A DNA stretch of 64,000 bases from Botryococcus braunii (Eukaryota; Chlorophyta; Trebouxiophyceae). Each line of letters opens with the position of its first letter. Within the stretch, counting starts at the first letter, position 1. Below the pieces are notes generated by a model that did not search any database, was not told where the DNA came from, and worked only from the letters and a program-made list of their open reading frames with translations. Made by a program: the position numbers and the translations under genes. The stretch spans positions 99,501 to 163,500 of the forward strand of contig MVGU01001197.1 in NCBI GenBank assembly GCA_002005505.1, given 5' to 3'. Below are positions 1 through 12,153 of the stretch, one piece after another.

Positions 1-3000
1 CACGAAGTCCTTGGACATGGGGGTATCAACCCCACGTCCATCATCAGCAACGCCAAACTTCTCCACAAGAGCATCAATCTTGGGAGTGCAACTCATGGAA
101 ATAGTGCCCTGAACTCTATTGCGTAGGACCTGACACCCCAGGAAATCATTCACCTCTCCCAAATCATGGATGGTGAAGTCCTTCTTCAATAACTCTTTCC
201 CCCACTCAATCTCTGCAACCACTCTGGCAACTATGAGAAGATCATCGACATAAACAAGAATAAACGACAGATTACCATCAGGGGCCCTCCTGATGTATAC
301 CCCAGCGTCGCTCTTGCACACACTATACCCCATCACGCTCAACTTGTCGCTCAAGGTCTTGTGCCAAGCCCGTGGGGCTTGCTTAAGACCGTAGAGTGCC
401 TTCCTGAGCTTGCACACAACTCTCGTGTTGCCATTCTCAAATCCTGGTGGTTGGGTCACATAGACCTCTTCCTCCAACTCCCCATTGAGAAAAGCTGTCT
501 TGATATCCACTTGGTGGATCTCAAGATTTTGTGTGGCAGCCACTGCCAGCACAGCTCTCCTAGCACCATAGCTGCTGGTAGGTGCAAAAACCTCACCAAC
601 ATCTATACCAGGAATCTGTCTGCAACCCTGGGCAACCAATCTTGCTTTAAACCGAGTGACATTCCCATGTGCATCGTTTTTTGTAGAAAAAATCCAATGA
701 ACAGGGATAACTTTCTGCCCATGGGGTCTTTCCACATACTGCATAACCTCATGGGTGTCTAAAGACTCCATCTCCTCTTGCATTGCCTGCTGCCAAAACT
801 CCCACTGAGGTGAGCGCTGGGCTTCCCTCAAGTTTGAGGGCACGTGAACTTTTCCCAACGTGACAGAAGGTACACTCTGTACCTTATGCTGTGGTGCAGC
901 AGGGCTGTCAGCCTTACTGATGCTGCTCCCTTCTCTCTCTCTCTCTCCCTGGTTGCCAGAATAAGGTACATTATGTACCTTATGCTGGGACTGGGCAGTA
1001 CTGCCGGGATTATCTGATTCCTTCTCAAGTCTCTCTCTCTCTCCTTGACTACTGGACTCATGTGCAGCACCCTTACATTCTCGCACCTTCCGCAATGCAG
1101 AGGGGAGCAGCAGCTCTCTCTCTCTCCTGGACTCACACTTGGGCACACTACCCAGACTTGCCTGAGCTGCGCCTACAATGTCAGCCTGCACACCATAAGC
1201 ATGACTAGCCAGTGACTGGGATTGGGCACCAGCTTCCCCTACTGCTGGCATGTCTAACCCACTGCTCTCATCTCTTACATCTGCACCGAACATAGCCTCG
1301 ACTGTCTCAACCTGCCCCTGCATATCAGGGAGACCAACCATGTTTGGCTCACTCACAATTGCCTGACCTGGGTCAGGGGCATGCAATGGGATGTCAGAAT
1401 GCTCTCTCCTAGCCACGCGCTGTACATAACGCTGCTCCCTTGTAAGGGTGGTCCCTGGAGGAAGGGGAATTTGTGACTTCCCCTGCATTCGCAACCCCTC
1501 TTGTACCTTCTGCATTTTTTCTACCTGGGATTGAGTTTCTACACCCCCCCTGGCCAGATTCTGCATATGCTCAAGCACCGACCACGAGTGCTGAGATGGT
1601 TCTGGGGTCCCAACAGTAGGATCCAGGCTGGTGGGGTTTCCTTGGTCATGTGCTGCTGTGGTCCCGTCTCCAGACTGATCCCCAGCACAAAGTCCAGAGG
1701 TCCCAGGAGCCCCAGTGGAAAGCGTCTCCACTCCATGGTCATCCTCCTCATCCCAGAACGTGGGTGGAGCAGCAGAGGGAATTGCTTGAGGCGTTGCCAG
1801 ATTCTCACTGCCAAGGGGGGGTGATATCCTAGAATCATAGACAGACCCAGGCTGGACCTTTGATAGACCCACTCTCTCAGCCCCCCTCAAGTGCTCGATA
1901 AAGCTGACGTCCCTACTCTCCTTCCACACTCCATTCCCCACGTACACACGATACGCTTTAGACTGGGGACAATAACCAGTAAACATCCCAGGGGTGGTCT
2001 TGGGCCCAAAAACAGACCTTTGGCCACTGGGAATGTGCACATGGGCTACACAGCCAAACGTGCGCAGCACAGACACATCAGGTTTGACACCAAAGAATAA
2101 TTCCATGGGGGTCAGGGACCTGCCTGAAGTAGGACCCACATTGTAGAGGAGGGTAGCTGTCTCAAGCGCCTCCTTCCAAAGGGAGGGGTCTGCTGCAGCA
2201 TGGACCAACAGAGTCCTTGTTCGCTCCTTCAGGGTCCTATTCATCCTCTCCGCCACCCCATTCTGCTGAGGCGTGTAGGGCGCTGAGGACTCCATCTTAG
2301 TGCCCTGCTGAGCACAAAACTCTTTGAATTGCTGGTTCAGGAACTCTGAACCCCTGTCAGTCCTCACACACTTCACAACCGTGCCTCGTTGGGTCTGCCA
2401 AAAGCGGAGCAGGTCTATCACAGCCTTTGGGATGCAATCCTTTGACTTCACAGGCAGGGAGGCAACTTGGTGTGAACTTTCATCCACTACAGTGACCCAA
2501 TATCGTTCACCTGTGATGGCAGGAGGTGATATGGGACCCACAGTATCCACATGGACTCTATCGAGTGGGTGATGTGCAGGCCTGGAAGATACAGGGAAAG
2601 GAGGTCTGGAGTGTTTCCCTTGTATACACGATTCACAGTGCTTGGGGCACTCAGAGCAGGGAGCAAGGGAGATATTGATTCCTGTAACCAGATCTTCCTT
2701 GGAGAACCTCTGCATGCTGCTGGCACCAGGATGACCTAACCTAGCATGCCACAGAGATCTCTCGCTACACACGTGTCCTTTCCTAAGATGAGACGCCTCA
2801 GCCATGTGATCAATATGTCTGCAGCCAACTTGCTGCCCTCTGACAGGACTAACAAACTCCAAAAAAAACAGACCTCGTGCGCGGGTGATATCTCCACACC
2901 ACCCTTCAGGTCCCTTCATGGCTGTGTAACCACCTGCAGTGTCAGTCAGGAAAGATGCTCCATCCTGAATTGCACCAGTGACTGAAATGAGGTTGGTATG

Positions 3001-4481
3001 CGCAGAAGGAACACACTGCACATTGTGCAGCCAGAATACTTCGTGCCTTGCATTCACAAGGCATACAGACCCAGATGCAATGATTCCTCCCTTGGCGTCT
3101 GAGGTTGCCAAGTGCAGAGGAAGAGGCTGTCTATGCATAACTGGATTATGGAGCAATGAGAGATCATTGACTATATGCACAGAGGCACCACTATCTATTA
3201 ACCAAGATGTGCTGCTAGCTCCATGCGAAGTTGGGGCAAGCACATTGAGAGAGATAAACATCGCCTCACCAGAAGGAGGGGGTGGAGGTGGTAAATGCCA
3301 CCCCGGAAACGTGTGTTGACTTGTTGGATAGTTATATGCTGAAGGAGGTCCAGGGCTGGAAGCGGATGAAGGCGGGCCACCCCGGCCAGATCCATGGTCC
3401 CACCAGGCTTGAGGAGACGACTGTGGGCCTCCCTGGCCCCAGTAAGCTGCAGGCCCAACGCTTGCCGCTTGCATGTTTTGATGCAGAGCCTGCAGCTGCC
3501 TGAGCGGTCCGCAGTCAGTCATGAAGTGGCCCTTTGCCTTGCAGAAGTGGCATGTAAGCTCCTCTCTGGGCCTTCTTGCCCTGCCAGGTCCACGCCCCCT
3601 GCCACCAAAAGTAGTTGCAGAGGGGCCAGCGGGAGGCTGTTCGTTTGCTGGTAGTGCTGCTCCAACTCCCGGTACTGCTCCCACTCCTGGTGCAGCTCCA
3701 GCGCTTGATGACGCTCCAGCTACCCCCCAGAGGGACCAGCCACTGCTGCAGCTGCCATGGCCTGAGGTGTTCCCTCTGCAGGTGGGTCCTTGTACCCACG
3801 GCTGGCTGCGGCGCGCAGGATTCTTTGAATCAGCTCCAATGGCGGCTTGTCGGTTGCCATAACCTCCAGGGACTCGAGCCTCAGCACAGGAGGGAGGCCC
3901 TTCACCATCAGCTCCCCAACATTGTGGTCCAAGAGGATGAACGCGTTGTTTCTGAGACTTGTAGCCAGATCCATCATTCTGTAGAGGTAGACCTTGAGTG
4001 TCTCCCCTGTCTTGATGCCCTGCTCCATTTCCTTGTACCACTCAAGGTTGATGTCTTGGTTGCTCCCTCCAGTGTGACTGTTCTTCACCCACGCGATGAA
4101 GTCGAACGCTGCTTTGTGGCATGAGATCTGAGAATGCCAGATGACTGGAACTGACTGGATCAGCCACTGCTTGATGGCTGAGTTCTCCACCGACCCTGGC
4201 ATTGGCCTCTCCAAAGCCGCTCTGACCCCCTTGGTGTTTGCGCACGCCTCCAAATTTTCATACCAAAATTCAAAATTGCGCCCTCCATCATCAAGCATGA
4301 CAGTCATCTTTGGATTAGAGGTATTGGGGATGTAGGCTGCCTTGTCAATCTCCACCTTTGGTTCTGCAGTGGCTGATTGTGTCCCGGTCATAGACTGCCC
4401 TGGAGTGGCCCCACTGACTTCTCCAGGTTGAGACATTGCTGTTTCACTGCTACTTTCCTTTTCTTTGCCCCTTTTTGTCAT
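1..4481 (-). pseudogene. Copia A Gag-Pol polyprotein, one frameshift, C-terminus outside window
   Basis: The start is the ATG at 4481 (MTKRGK...), as in copies B and C. Gag reads open to 3720, where a run of seven G in the other copies has become six (C6 at 3723-3728), giving a premature TAG. The shifted frame then agrees with Pol down to base 1, and I found no other break. Visible parts are a CCHC zinc knuckle (near 3520-3560), an aspartic protease D-S-G-A (near 3185-3205), the integrase HHCC and D,D-E core (near 2750 to 2250) and RT as far as the YVDD box (near 245-260). Unlike B and C, it keeps the seven-C run near 1817 and the eight-T run near 2861. It therefore looks closest to the functional parent. 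The known role is capsid formation, reverse transcription and integration of the element. Confidence 0.85.
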
Positions 4482-4856
4482 ACTATTGTCACTTCACCAG
4501 CCAAACTTACTCATAAACTTCTGGAATGCAGCAATACCCTACAATTCCCTCCATGTCATGGAAATTTACCAGCCAGTCTTGCACAGTAGTAGCAGATATG
4601 TTCCCCTCAGAAGTTTGCGCCGGAGTCCGGCCCGACTCACTCAGTGCTTCTAGACAACGTCTATGAATGATAAAGCACAGCTAAAACTTCAATTATGAAT
4701 TTCCCAGAAAGGTAAACTGTGAGTAAGATAATGGTCCTGGTACACTCGAGTTCCCTTGCGCCGCTGCGCCATGCTCGAGCTCCTTTGTTGACGCTTACGT
4801 CTGACCCATCCGTAGACGACCTTCACTCCTGCTTTTACTTGGCTCAGCTGGAAGGG

Positions 4857-4871
4857 CGTGGGCCCATAACC
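4857..4871 (-). promoter_or_regulatory. Primer binding site of copia A (initiator tRNA-Met anticodon-arm type)
   Basis: Directly next to the LTR the minus strand reads GGTTATGGGCCCACG. This is complementary to the anticodon stem-loop of eukaryotic initiator tRNA-Met (GGGCCCAUAACC), not to a tRNA 3' end. It is the type of site known for Drosophila copia, where a cleaved half-tRNA is the primer. Confidence 0.8.
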
Positions 4872-5237
4872 TGTGAAAGGTTATGGGCAATCGGCTTTCC
4901 CTGTACAAAGCAGACAGGTCGTCAATAGACGAAGTTACTCCAGCTACAGTCCGTACGACTGTCTGCTGAGTGCCACACACAACTGTCGGACAAGACTAGC
5001 ATCTGGTGATGCCCAGCATCTTTCACAACCAGTTGGTATTCACTCCGGTGGGGCAGCCTTAAGAGTTCATCCGACAAACGTGTGATCTAGATAGGATTGT
5101 ACCTTATGTTCGAAAACGTCCAGAATCTGCCGTGTCTCAAGGTACCTTATGTTCTCAATGGACCCATATCCTAATAGTGCACACATGAAGATCACTTAAA
5201 GCACAAGGCATTCAATAATAATGTTCAGAACTCAACA
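4872..5237 (-). repeat. 5' LTR of copia A, short 366-bp form
   Basis: The ends are TGTTGAG and CTTTCACA on the minus strand. Relative to the 693-694-bp LTRs of B and C it lacks exactly 328 bp, which equals the spacing between two direct repeats inside the long LTR. The missing block can equally be read as a GT...AG segment. Confidence 0.92.
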
Positions 5238-5925
5238 GATATGCCTTATGCCCGTGCTGGGAAGCCACCTCAAGCGAAGGTTACACTGCGAGGCAGGGTA
5301 ACTGGACCTAAGGTTTGGACAAGTGCTAGACTGAGGGCTCTGAGGAGTCTGACGCTCAACCTAATTGTCTCAGTACTAGTGTGTGAGTGCTGTTTAGAGA
5401 GTTCGTCCCCTAAGTTAGAGGATCCGCCTTGCAGACGATAGTCCTTAGAATGTTAAGGTATTCGAGCATTGAGCAGATGAGTCCCTCGTCTGTGTCGTGC
5501 TAACTTGCTTTGTGGACTTCATCCTCTGACTTGCGTTCTTTCGTAACTATAGGAGGTGTGATTGTCTATAGTTACAGTAAGCCGGGTTCGTGATGCCCCT
5601 GTCTTACGTTTGTGGCCCCATTGCCATAAACAACATCTCATAGCTTATGCCAAGGGGGAGGGCATGTAGCATTTCCTAGGGTATAATGCTCTAGTATGGT
5701 CCTTGGCATTGCTCTTTGACTTGCCATGTGATCTGGATTCGCAGTACAACCTCGCTCAAGTAGTTCGCTCGGTTGCCCGACTACGCGTCTGTGGCAGTAC
5801 AGTATAATTCAATCCACCCTGGGTTTAAGAGTACGCTTGCGAATCAATCATGTAACACTCTTTCGTTGCACACCACGAACGTCTCACTGTCTCATAAAAA
5901 CCTCTTCCGCTTAGTTAACGCTACA
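5238..5925 (+). mobile_element. Gypsy G: 3' end of an E-family chromovirus (3' UTR plus 3' LTR)
   Basis: Bases 5240-5664 match the 3' untranslated block of element E (17497-17901), including the polypurine tract GGGGGAGGGCA. A diverged 261-bp E-type LTR follows (5665-5925, TGTAGCAT...CTACA). The rest of G should lie left of copia A, outside the window. After the LTR the sequence becomes the 3' region of element F, so G sits inside F downstream of its pol gene. No coding sequence remains here. Divergence from E's LTR (several substitutions and a 6-bp length difference) makes G older than E. Confidence 0.85.
5665..5925 (+). repeat. 3' LTR of gypsy G (E family, diverged)
   Basis: It aligns along its whole length with the E LTRs at 11831-12085 and 17902-18156, with scattered substitutions and small indels. 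It starts TGTAGCATTTCC and ends GCTACA. The following GGTCC would be one copy of the TSD. Confidence 0.9.
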
Positions 5926-6006
5926 GGTCCCGTCCCATGTATTCCCAGACACCAGGTGGGAACTCCACAAGTGGAATGAGGGGGACAACCGTCCGGAGGG
6001 GCCCGT

Positions 6007-9000
6007 TCAAGGGAAGGTGTCGCGCAGCGCCACCTGGTCCCAAATGGGCGGGGCGAGCCCCTGGAGTCTATGATAGGTATTAACCAGCCCGGGATGGGTC
6101 TCGAATGCCTCCTGAGATTCCCATGAGTCCTCTGTGGCCCCATGGCCTGCCCACTTTACAAGGTACTCGAGAAAGGGTGTGCCATCCTCAAAATGGTAGG
6201 AGAACCCATCCTTGTCGTGCAACAGCCGGTGATCGACTAGTGCATCCAGTACCCACTCCAGGTCAGTGGTGCCATCCGCTTTGGTGATGACTTTTGGGGG
6301 GCAGTATCCACGCGACTGGGCCTCCTCACGTGTGCAGTATGGCTTCAAATAGCAGACATTTATGCGGGGTTGGATGTCCAACCGGTCCGGAAGATCCAGT
6401 GTGACGAAGTTAACGTTGTCGGGCGTGACCGCCATGACCCTGAAGGGTCCCACGTGCCTGGGCTGCAGCTTGCTGAATCTGTTTGAAGTTAGCGTGGGGG
6501 CCGCACGGGTTGAAAGGAGGACATAGTCCCCTTCCTGGTAGATGGCCTCCCTCCTATGCCGGTTGGCATAGGCCGTCTGACGGTCTTGAGCTGCATGCAA
6601 ACACTTCCTTGCAAGGGTGATTTTGTCTTGCATTTTTCTCATGAAGAGATCAGCCCTATCCACCTTAGTGCCCTCCATGTGTCCCACCGCAAACGGTATA
6701 TTTGGATCTTGCCCATATGTTAACCTGAAGGGTGTGGAGTTTAGGGAAGTTTGCCAAGAGTTGTTGTAGGCAAATTCCGCCACTGAAAGGTAATCCTCCC
6801 ACTCCTTTGGGTTATCCTTGACATAGTGTTTCAGAAAATCTTCCAAGATCCAATTCACCCGTTCCGTTTGACCATCTGACTGAGGATGATATGCCGTAGT
6901 TCGAGCCGGCTTGCACCCCATCAGACTTAGAAGTGTGTTCATGAAATTATTCACAAACCGAGGATCTTGGTCCGAAACAATTTCTTCAGGGAAACCGTGA
7001 TACTTCCATACTTTATCCCTCATCAGAACAGCAACTTCATAAGCATCTGCATTGGTAGTGGTAGGGGCAAAGTGGGCACATTTGCTCAACCTGTCAACCA
7101 CTACCCATATTGCATTATGCCCGTGTTTGCTTTTAGGCAGTCCCGTGATGAAATCCATTGAGATGCTTTGCCATTTCCTTGTGGGGATTTGTAAAGGGTG
7201 TAAGAGTCCTGCGGGTAACTGGTTTGAGGCCTTCACCCGCTGGCATGAATCACAATACTTCACATACTCCGCACATCCTCCGCCATTCCCGGCCACCACC
7301 AGTCCCGCTTCACTAGATCATACATCTTCGCAAAGCCTGGATGACCAACAGAAGGAGGTTCATGCAAAGCTTTCAATATGTCCTGCCGCAGATTCCTAGC
7401 AACTGGACCTTCCTTATCCCGGACTTCATAAAATGCAGGCACATATTTTCTTCCCTCCCTTCCAAATTCCCAAACCCCGTCCGTAAAGTGAACTTTTCTC
7501 CTATTTGCCCTTGTTCCCAACCACGAATCATGTGCGTAAGCACCCTTCAACAATTCCAAGAAGGTGTCACACCCGTCAGACCCGAGGGTGATGGAGCCCG
7601 AGCGGGCCCTCCCGTCCCCATCCATCGAGGTTGCATTGATCCCCTTCCCGGGGTTGGGCTCCGTGGAGACGTTACGCTGCTGTTGTCCATGGAGCTGTCC
7701 CTGGAGGACTGGGTTCCTGGACAACGCATCCGCAACGTTAGTGTTTCCAGGCTCCCAAACCCAAAGAATGTTGAACTCCTGCAACTTCTCAGCCCACCGT
7801 GCCCTCCGAGGGCTTAAACCAACCTGTTGCTGAAGAAAAGTGTTACACTTATGGTCTGTGGTGACAGTGACTTGTTTCCCTAGGACATAACATCTCCATT
7901 CAGTCAAGGCATACACTACAGCAAGTAACTCCCTCTCAGTTGCAGAATAGTTCCTTTCTGCACTATTGAGCTTCTTACTGTAATAAGCAATGACTCGACC
8001 TTCCTGCAATAGTACAGCGCCAACCCCAAAATCACTCGCATCACAAATTACCTGGAAGGGTTTACGAAGGTCTGGCAGTGATAGTATGGGTGCCTGTATT
8101 AATGCATCCTTGAGAGCCCCAAGGGCCTCATCTTGCTCCTTTCCCCAAGTCCAAGAACTTTTGCTACTGGACAGTTTAGTCAAAGGAGCAGCAAGTGAGC
8201 TGAACCCCTGAATAAATTTTCGAAAATAATTTGCAAGCCCCAAAAATCTACGCACATCGGTGACGTTTTGGGGTGTGGGCCAATCCTTGACTACCTCCAC
8301 CTTTTGGGGGTCCACTTTCAGTCCATCCTTGCCAATGATATGCCCGAGGTATTTGAGTTCTGAGCATAAGAATTCACATTTGGCAAGTTTTGCAAACAAT
8401 TCCTTTTCCCGAAGGCGTTGGAACACCTTCCGAAGATGAGCATAATGCTCCTCTTCATCCCGACTGAAAATTAGAACATCGTCAAGGTACACTACCACAA
8501 ACCCTTCCCTTATGAAATCATGAAAGATTTCATTCATTAGGCGTTGAAAGGTAGCGGGGGCGTTGGTGAGTCCAAAAGGAAGCACTAAGAACTCATACAG
8601 CCCAAAGGGTGTACGAAACGCTATTTTAGGAATGTCTTCCTCCTTTAGCCTTACTTGATGATAACCACTGAGGAGGTCCAGACTTGAGAAAATCTTAGCA
8701 CCTTTAAGTTTATCAAGCAAGTCGTCTATGCGAGGGAGAGGGTACCTATCATGAATGGTGATTTTATTTAATGCCCTGTAGTCTATAACCATTCGGTATG
8801 TGCCCTCCTTCTTCCTCACAAACAAGACCGGTGAAGCATATGGTGAACATGAGGGGCGTATGTGTCCCTTAGAAAGTAGTTCATCCACAGTTCGCTCACA
8901 TTCCTCAGTTTCTTCCACGGACAAGCGGTAAGCATGACGGTTTGGAGGAGTTATTCCTTTCTACACATTAATAGTGTGATAGACTTGTCGGTGTGGGGGT

Positions 9001-10166
9001 AGTCCTGGTAGCCCATTTGGAAAAATGTCCTTGTACTCCCGGAGCAAGTGTGCTAGCCGCTCAGGCTTTTTAGCACAAATTTCCTCTAGAGGGTCCGAAG
9101 GCTTACCCGTGGTGACCTCGGATTCTCCCTCTTCCTCTTCCTTTTCCTCTTCCCTTTCCTCTTCCTCTTCCACTTCCTTCTCCACTTCTAGGCAACTCTC
9201 CATATCCGGGGCCGTGCCCGAGGTATCCCCCGGCGCAGAGTTGTGTAAGGAAGTCCCGGATGACTTCGTCGAGGGGTCGTCCATGTCCACCAAAGGTGGC
9301 ATCTCTTCCTGTTCATCCCAACCAACATGTTCATCCTTGGCCATGACATTGAACAAGCAGGTTTTCCAATGATCCCGTTTCCCTTTCCTGGTGTTTCCTA
9401 ATTTGATTCCCCATCCCAACTTCTTTCCCAAGCCTTTGCCATGTTTGTTTAACAAGACCCATTTGTTACTGTGTCTAATATGAGCCTTGCCAGCTCTCAC
9501 ATTAACATTAGCATGTCGTGGTGCTAGCCAATCCTGTCCCAAAATAATGTCAATTCCTTCCATTATTGAGTCACACACAAGAAAGGAGTGTCTCGTAATG
9601 ATAGATGGAGCAAACCGGACACTCAAATCCACTTTCCCATTTGTGTGTGTTACTGTCCCATCAGCAAGTGTGACTGGTGAAGTCCTCTTGTTATACCTCA
9701 AACCTTGCAAAACTTTTTCCCGGACAAAAGGGTGTGTGGCCCCGGTGTCCATTAAAGCTTTACATTGTTGTCCCCTTGCCATGACAGGAAATGTGAGGTT
9801 GAGAGGTGCAGCACTTGACGTTGAACCCAACTGACAAGATGCTTTGGGTGCTGCATAAGCTAAAACAAAGGAAAAAGGAAATGTACATTGCTGCCCTTGA
9901 AAAGAAAAGCATTCCCCTTTTGAGCCCCTAGCAAGAATTTTCAGGTTTGCGCGAGAGCGTAACCGCAAAAAGAAACTCCTACTTTTCCACACCTTCTGGC
10001 CTATCACAAAGCATGCACTGACTTGTGAATTTTCTTTTCGTTCAGCAAGAAAAGATTCAATACAAGTCTCAGCTTTGTGTTTGCCAGGAACAATCAGAGG
10101 TGTATTCCAACTTCCCAAGGACTTCTGAACAAGAAAAGTTAAATATGAAAAACAAATTTCATTCAT
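6007..10166 (-). pseudogene. Gypsy F Pol: protease, RT, RNase H, integrase, chromodomain (broken)
   Basis: Pol starts at the ATG at 10166, two bases after the gag stop (TAATCATG), in the -1 frame. In order: about 140 residues of unassigned leader, protease D-T-G-A near 9750, an acidic Glu-rich linker near 9120-9190, RT with YLDD near 8490, RNase H with D-A-S and T-D-H boxes (8050-7840), integrase HHCC (near 7320-7230) and D,D-E core (7160-6850), and a C-terminal chromodomain-like stretch (FLEYLVKWAGHG) near 6150. An in-frame TAG at 8961-8963 splits the protease-linker part from RT. A one-base deletion near 7270, in the zinc-binding region of integrase, shifts the rest, which then reads open to 6007. 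The chromodomain is the hallmark of chromoviruses and is thought to guide integration to heterochromatin. Confidence 0.88.
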
Positions 10167-10168
10167 GA

Positions 10169-11165
10169 TTAATCTTGTTTAGGGCCCTTGCCCTTCCCTT
10201 TCCCTTTCCAATGTTTTCCCTTGTTAAATCCCTTAGGCCCAATGTGTGAGGGAGGTGAAACACCTTGCAGTGGTGCTGCCACTGGTTGATTGTTTCCTTG
10301 CCTCGGATAGAATCCAGGCTGAAAATTTGATGGGGTGTGCCCACTAGCTTGAGCTTTGGCAGCTAGATATTGCTTTTTAGCAACACACTGCCATGACTCG
10401 TGGCCTAGTTTATGACAAAAATAGCATTCCCTATCCTTTGGAATAGAGGTTCTGGAATCAATTTTTCTCCCGGACCCAAAAGGGGGTGCTCCCAACAAAC
10501 CCAAGGAAGGTGGTGCAGGGGGCTGTTGTTCCACCACTCCTGCTGCCACTTGAGGTGTCTGGGTGTAGACCCTCTTCCTCTTGGGTCCCTGTGCATCCAC
10601 ATATGTGCTTTTGAGACTTGCCTCATATTTAACAACATAAGTGCAAATGTCTTCCAGATCAGTGAAAGGACTGCCTGTTGCAGGGTTCACAGTGCATGCA
10701 AGTTTGAGAGGAGTATTAAGACCCTTGGTAAAAAGATGTAACTGGTCTTGCATGGCTATTTGATAGTCAACCTCTACATCTGCTAAGAGAGACATAAATC
10801 TTTCAATATATTTCTCGACAGTCTCATTTCCTTGAAAGACTTTGTCTAATTTTGCCCTGGCAATGGCCACTGTGTCTGTGGAATCATATCTTTTAACCAT
10901 AAAAGTTTTAAAATCCTTCCATTCCAATGTATGCTCATGTATCCCTTCCTTTTCTAGTTTCCTTACATGTGTGTCCCAAACTTTTGTGGGTCTTTCTTCC
11001 ATCAATTGCACTCCCAAGGCCACCCACTTTCCTGCAGGCACATTGGTTAGTTTTGCATAGCCTTCCAACTTCCTTGCAAAATAGCAAAAAGATCCCCTCT
11101 TTCCCGAAAACAAAGAAGGAGGAGTTGCTCTTACTTGTCCACTAGGGCGAGGAGTCCCCTCCACC
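10169..11165 (-). CDS. Gypsy F Gag, main part (interrupted by copia C)
   Basis: Gag begins at 54492 on the far side of copia C and resumes here. Joining 54492-54246 to 11160-10169 gives 1239 nt, a clean 412-residue ORF. The protein has a retrotransposon capsid-like helical region and one CCHC knuckle (C-Y-F-C...H...C) near 10400-10440, then a Gly/Lys-rich tail ending at TAA 10171-10169. The apparent N-terminus MFRTQQVE just above 11165 is chimeric, made by reading into the copia LTR, and is not the real start. Pol follows by stop-restart. Confidence 0.88.
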
Positions 11166-11830
11166 TGTTGAGTTCTGAACATTATTATTGAATGCCTTGT
11201 GCTTTAAGTGATCTTCATGTGTGCACTATTAGGATATGGGTCCATTGAGAACATAAGGTACCTTGAGACACGTCAGATTCTGGACCCTTTCGAACATAAG
11301 GTACAATCCTATCTAGATCACACGTTTGTCGGATGAACTCTTAAGGCTGCCCCACCGGAGTGAATACCAACTGGTTGTGAAAGATGCTGGGCATGACCAG
11401 ATGCTAGTCTTGTCCAACAGTTGTGTGTGACACTCAGCAGACAGTCGTACGGACTGTAGCGGGAGTAACTTCGTCTATTGACGACCTGTCTGCTTTGTAC
11501 AGGTACGGTGCGGCAGTGTGTGTTGTATCATTGTTGCTATTGTGAGAGTGAACAAGCTTAGTGTACCCTGTAGTCACTCAAACAGACAAGGGACAGTGAC
11601 TTCAGGGAGTATAGGCATGTACTTGAACGTAGCCGTCTAGAGCCTTATCTAGTGATTGCTTGATCGGTGCTTGTGTACAAGATAATGATGTAACCAACTG
11701 GTTGTGAAAGATGCTGGGCATGACCAGATGCTAGTCTTGTCCAACAGTTGTGTGTGACACTCAGCAGACAGTCGTACGGACTGTAGCTGGAGTAACTTCG
11801 TCTATTGACGACCTGTCTGCTTTGTACAGG
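11166..11830 (+). repeat. 5' LTR of copia C, left part (split by gypsy E)
   Basis: It starts TGTTGAGTTCTG and matches the B and C 3' LTRs. It contains both copies of the internal ~135-bp direct repeat, starting near 11370 and 11697. Gypsy E entered 28 bp before the LTR end; the remainder is 18162-18189. Confidence 0.95.
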
Positions 11831-12085
11831 TGTAGCATTTCCTAGGGTATAATGCTCTAGTATGGTCCTTGGCATTGCTCATTGACTTGCCATGTGATCT
11901 GGGTTCGCAGTACAACCTCGCTCAGGTAGTTCGCTCGGTTGCCCGACTACGCGTCTGAGGCAGTACAGTATAATTCAACCCACCCTGGGTTTAAGAGTGG
12001 GCTTGCGAATCAATCATGTAACACTCTTTCCAAGCACACCACAAATTGTCTGATTCCTAAACCTCTTCCGCTAAGCTATACTACA
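11831..12085 (+). repeat. 5' LTR of gypsy E
   Basis: It is 255 bp, TGTAGCATTTCC to CTATACTACA. By eye it is identical to the 3' copy at 17902-18156. Confidence 0.96.
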
Positions 12086-12086
12086 G

Positions 12087-12099
12087 TGGTATCGGCGAC
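12087..12099 (+). promoter_or_regulatory. Primer binding site of gypsy E
   Basis: TGGTATCGGCGAC lies one base after the LTR. TGGTATC complements the initiator tRNA-Met 3' end. Confidence 0.75.
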
Positions 12100-12153
12100 A
12101 AGGATAGTTCCTTGTCGTTCGTTTGTGGTAAGTTCTTTCTTTCGTGCTTAGAG

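Larger units (their letters stand above)
1..5237 (-). mobile_element. Copia A: Ty1/copia LTR retrotransposon, 5' LTR through part of RT; 3' end outside window
   Basis: Read on the minus strand, the order is LTR, primer site, gag, protease, integrase and most of reverse transcriptase, running off the window at base 1. It is nearly identical to complete copia B. The right end has the family's terminal TGTTGAG on the minus strand and abuts a gypsy 3' region (element G). The adjoining GATAT at 5238-5242 is probably one copy of the TSD; the partner lies outside the window. Its LTR is 328 bp shorter than those of B and C. Confidence 0.93.

Noticed and set aside
361..762. 133-codon plus-strand ORF, repeated at 33239-33640 and 39480-39881 on minus
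   Set aside because: It is the antisense of copia RT in A, C and B; it recurs only because the element recurs.
10169..11182. Gag start MFRTQQVE at 11182
   Set aside because: Those codons are read from the LTR of copia C; the real gag start is at 54492.
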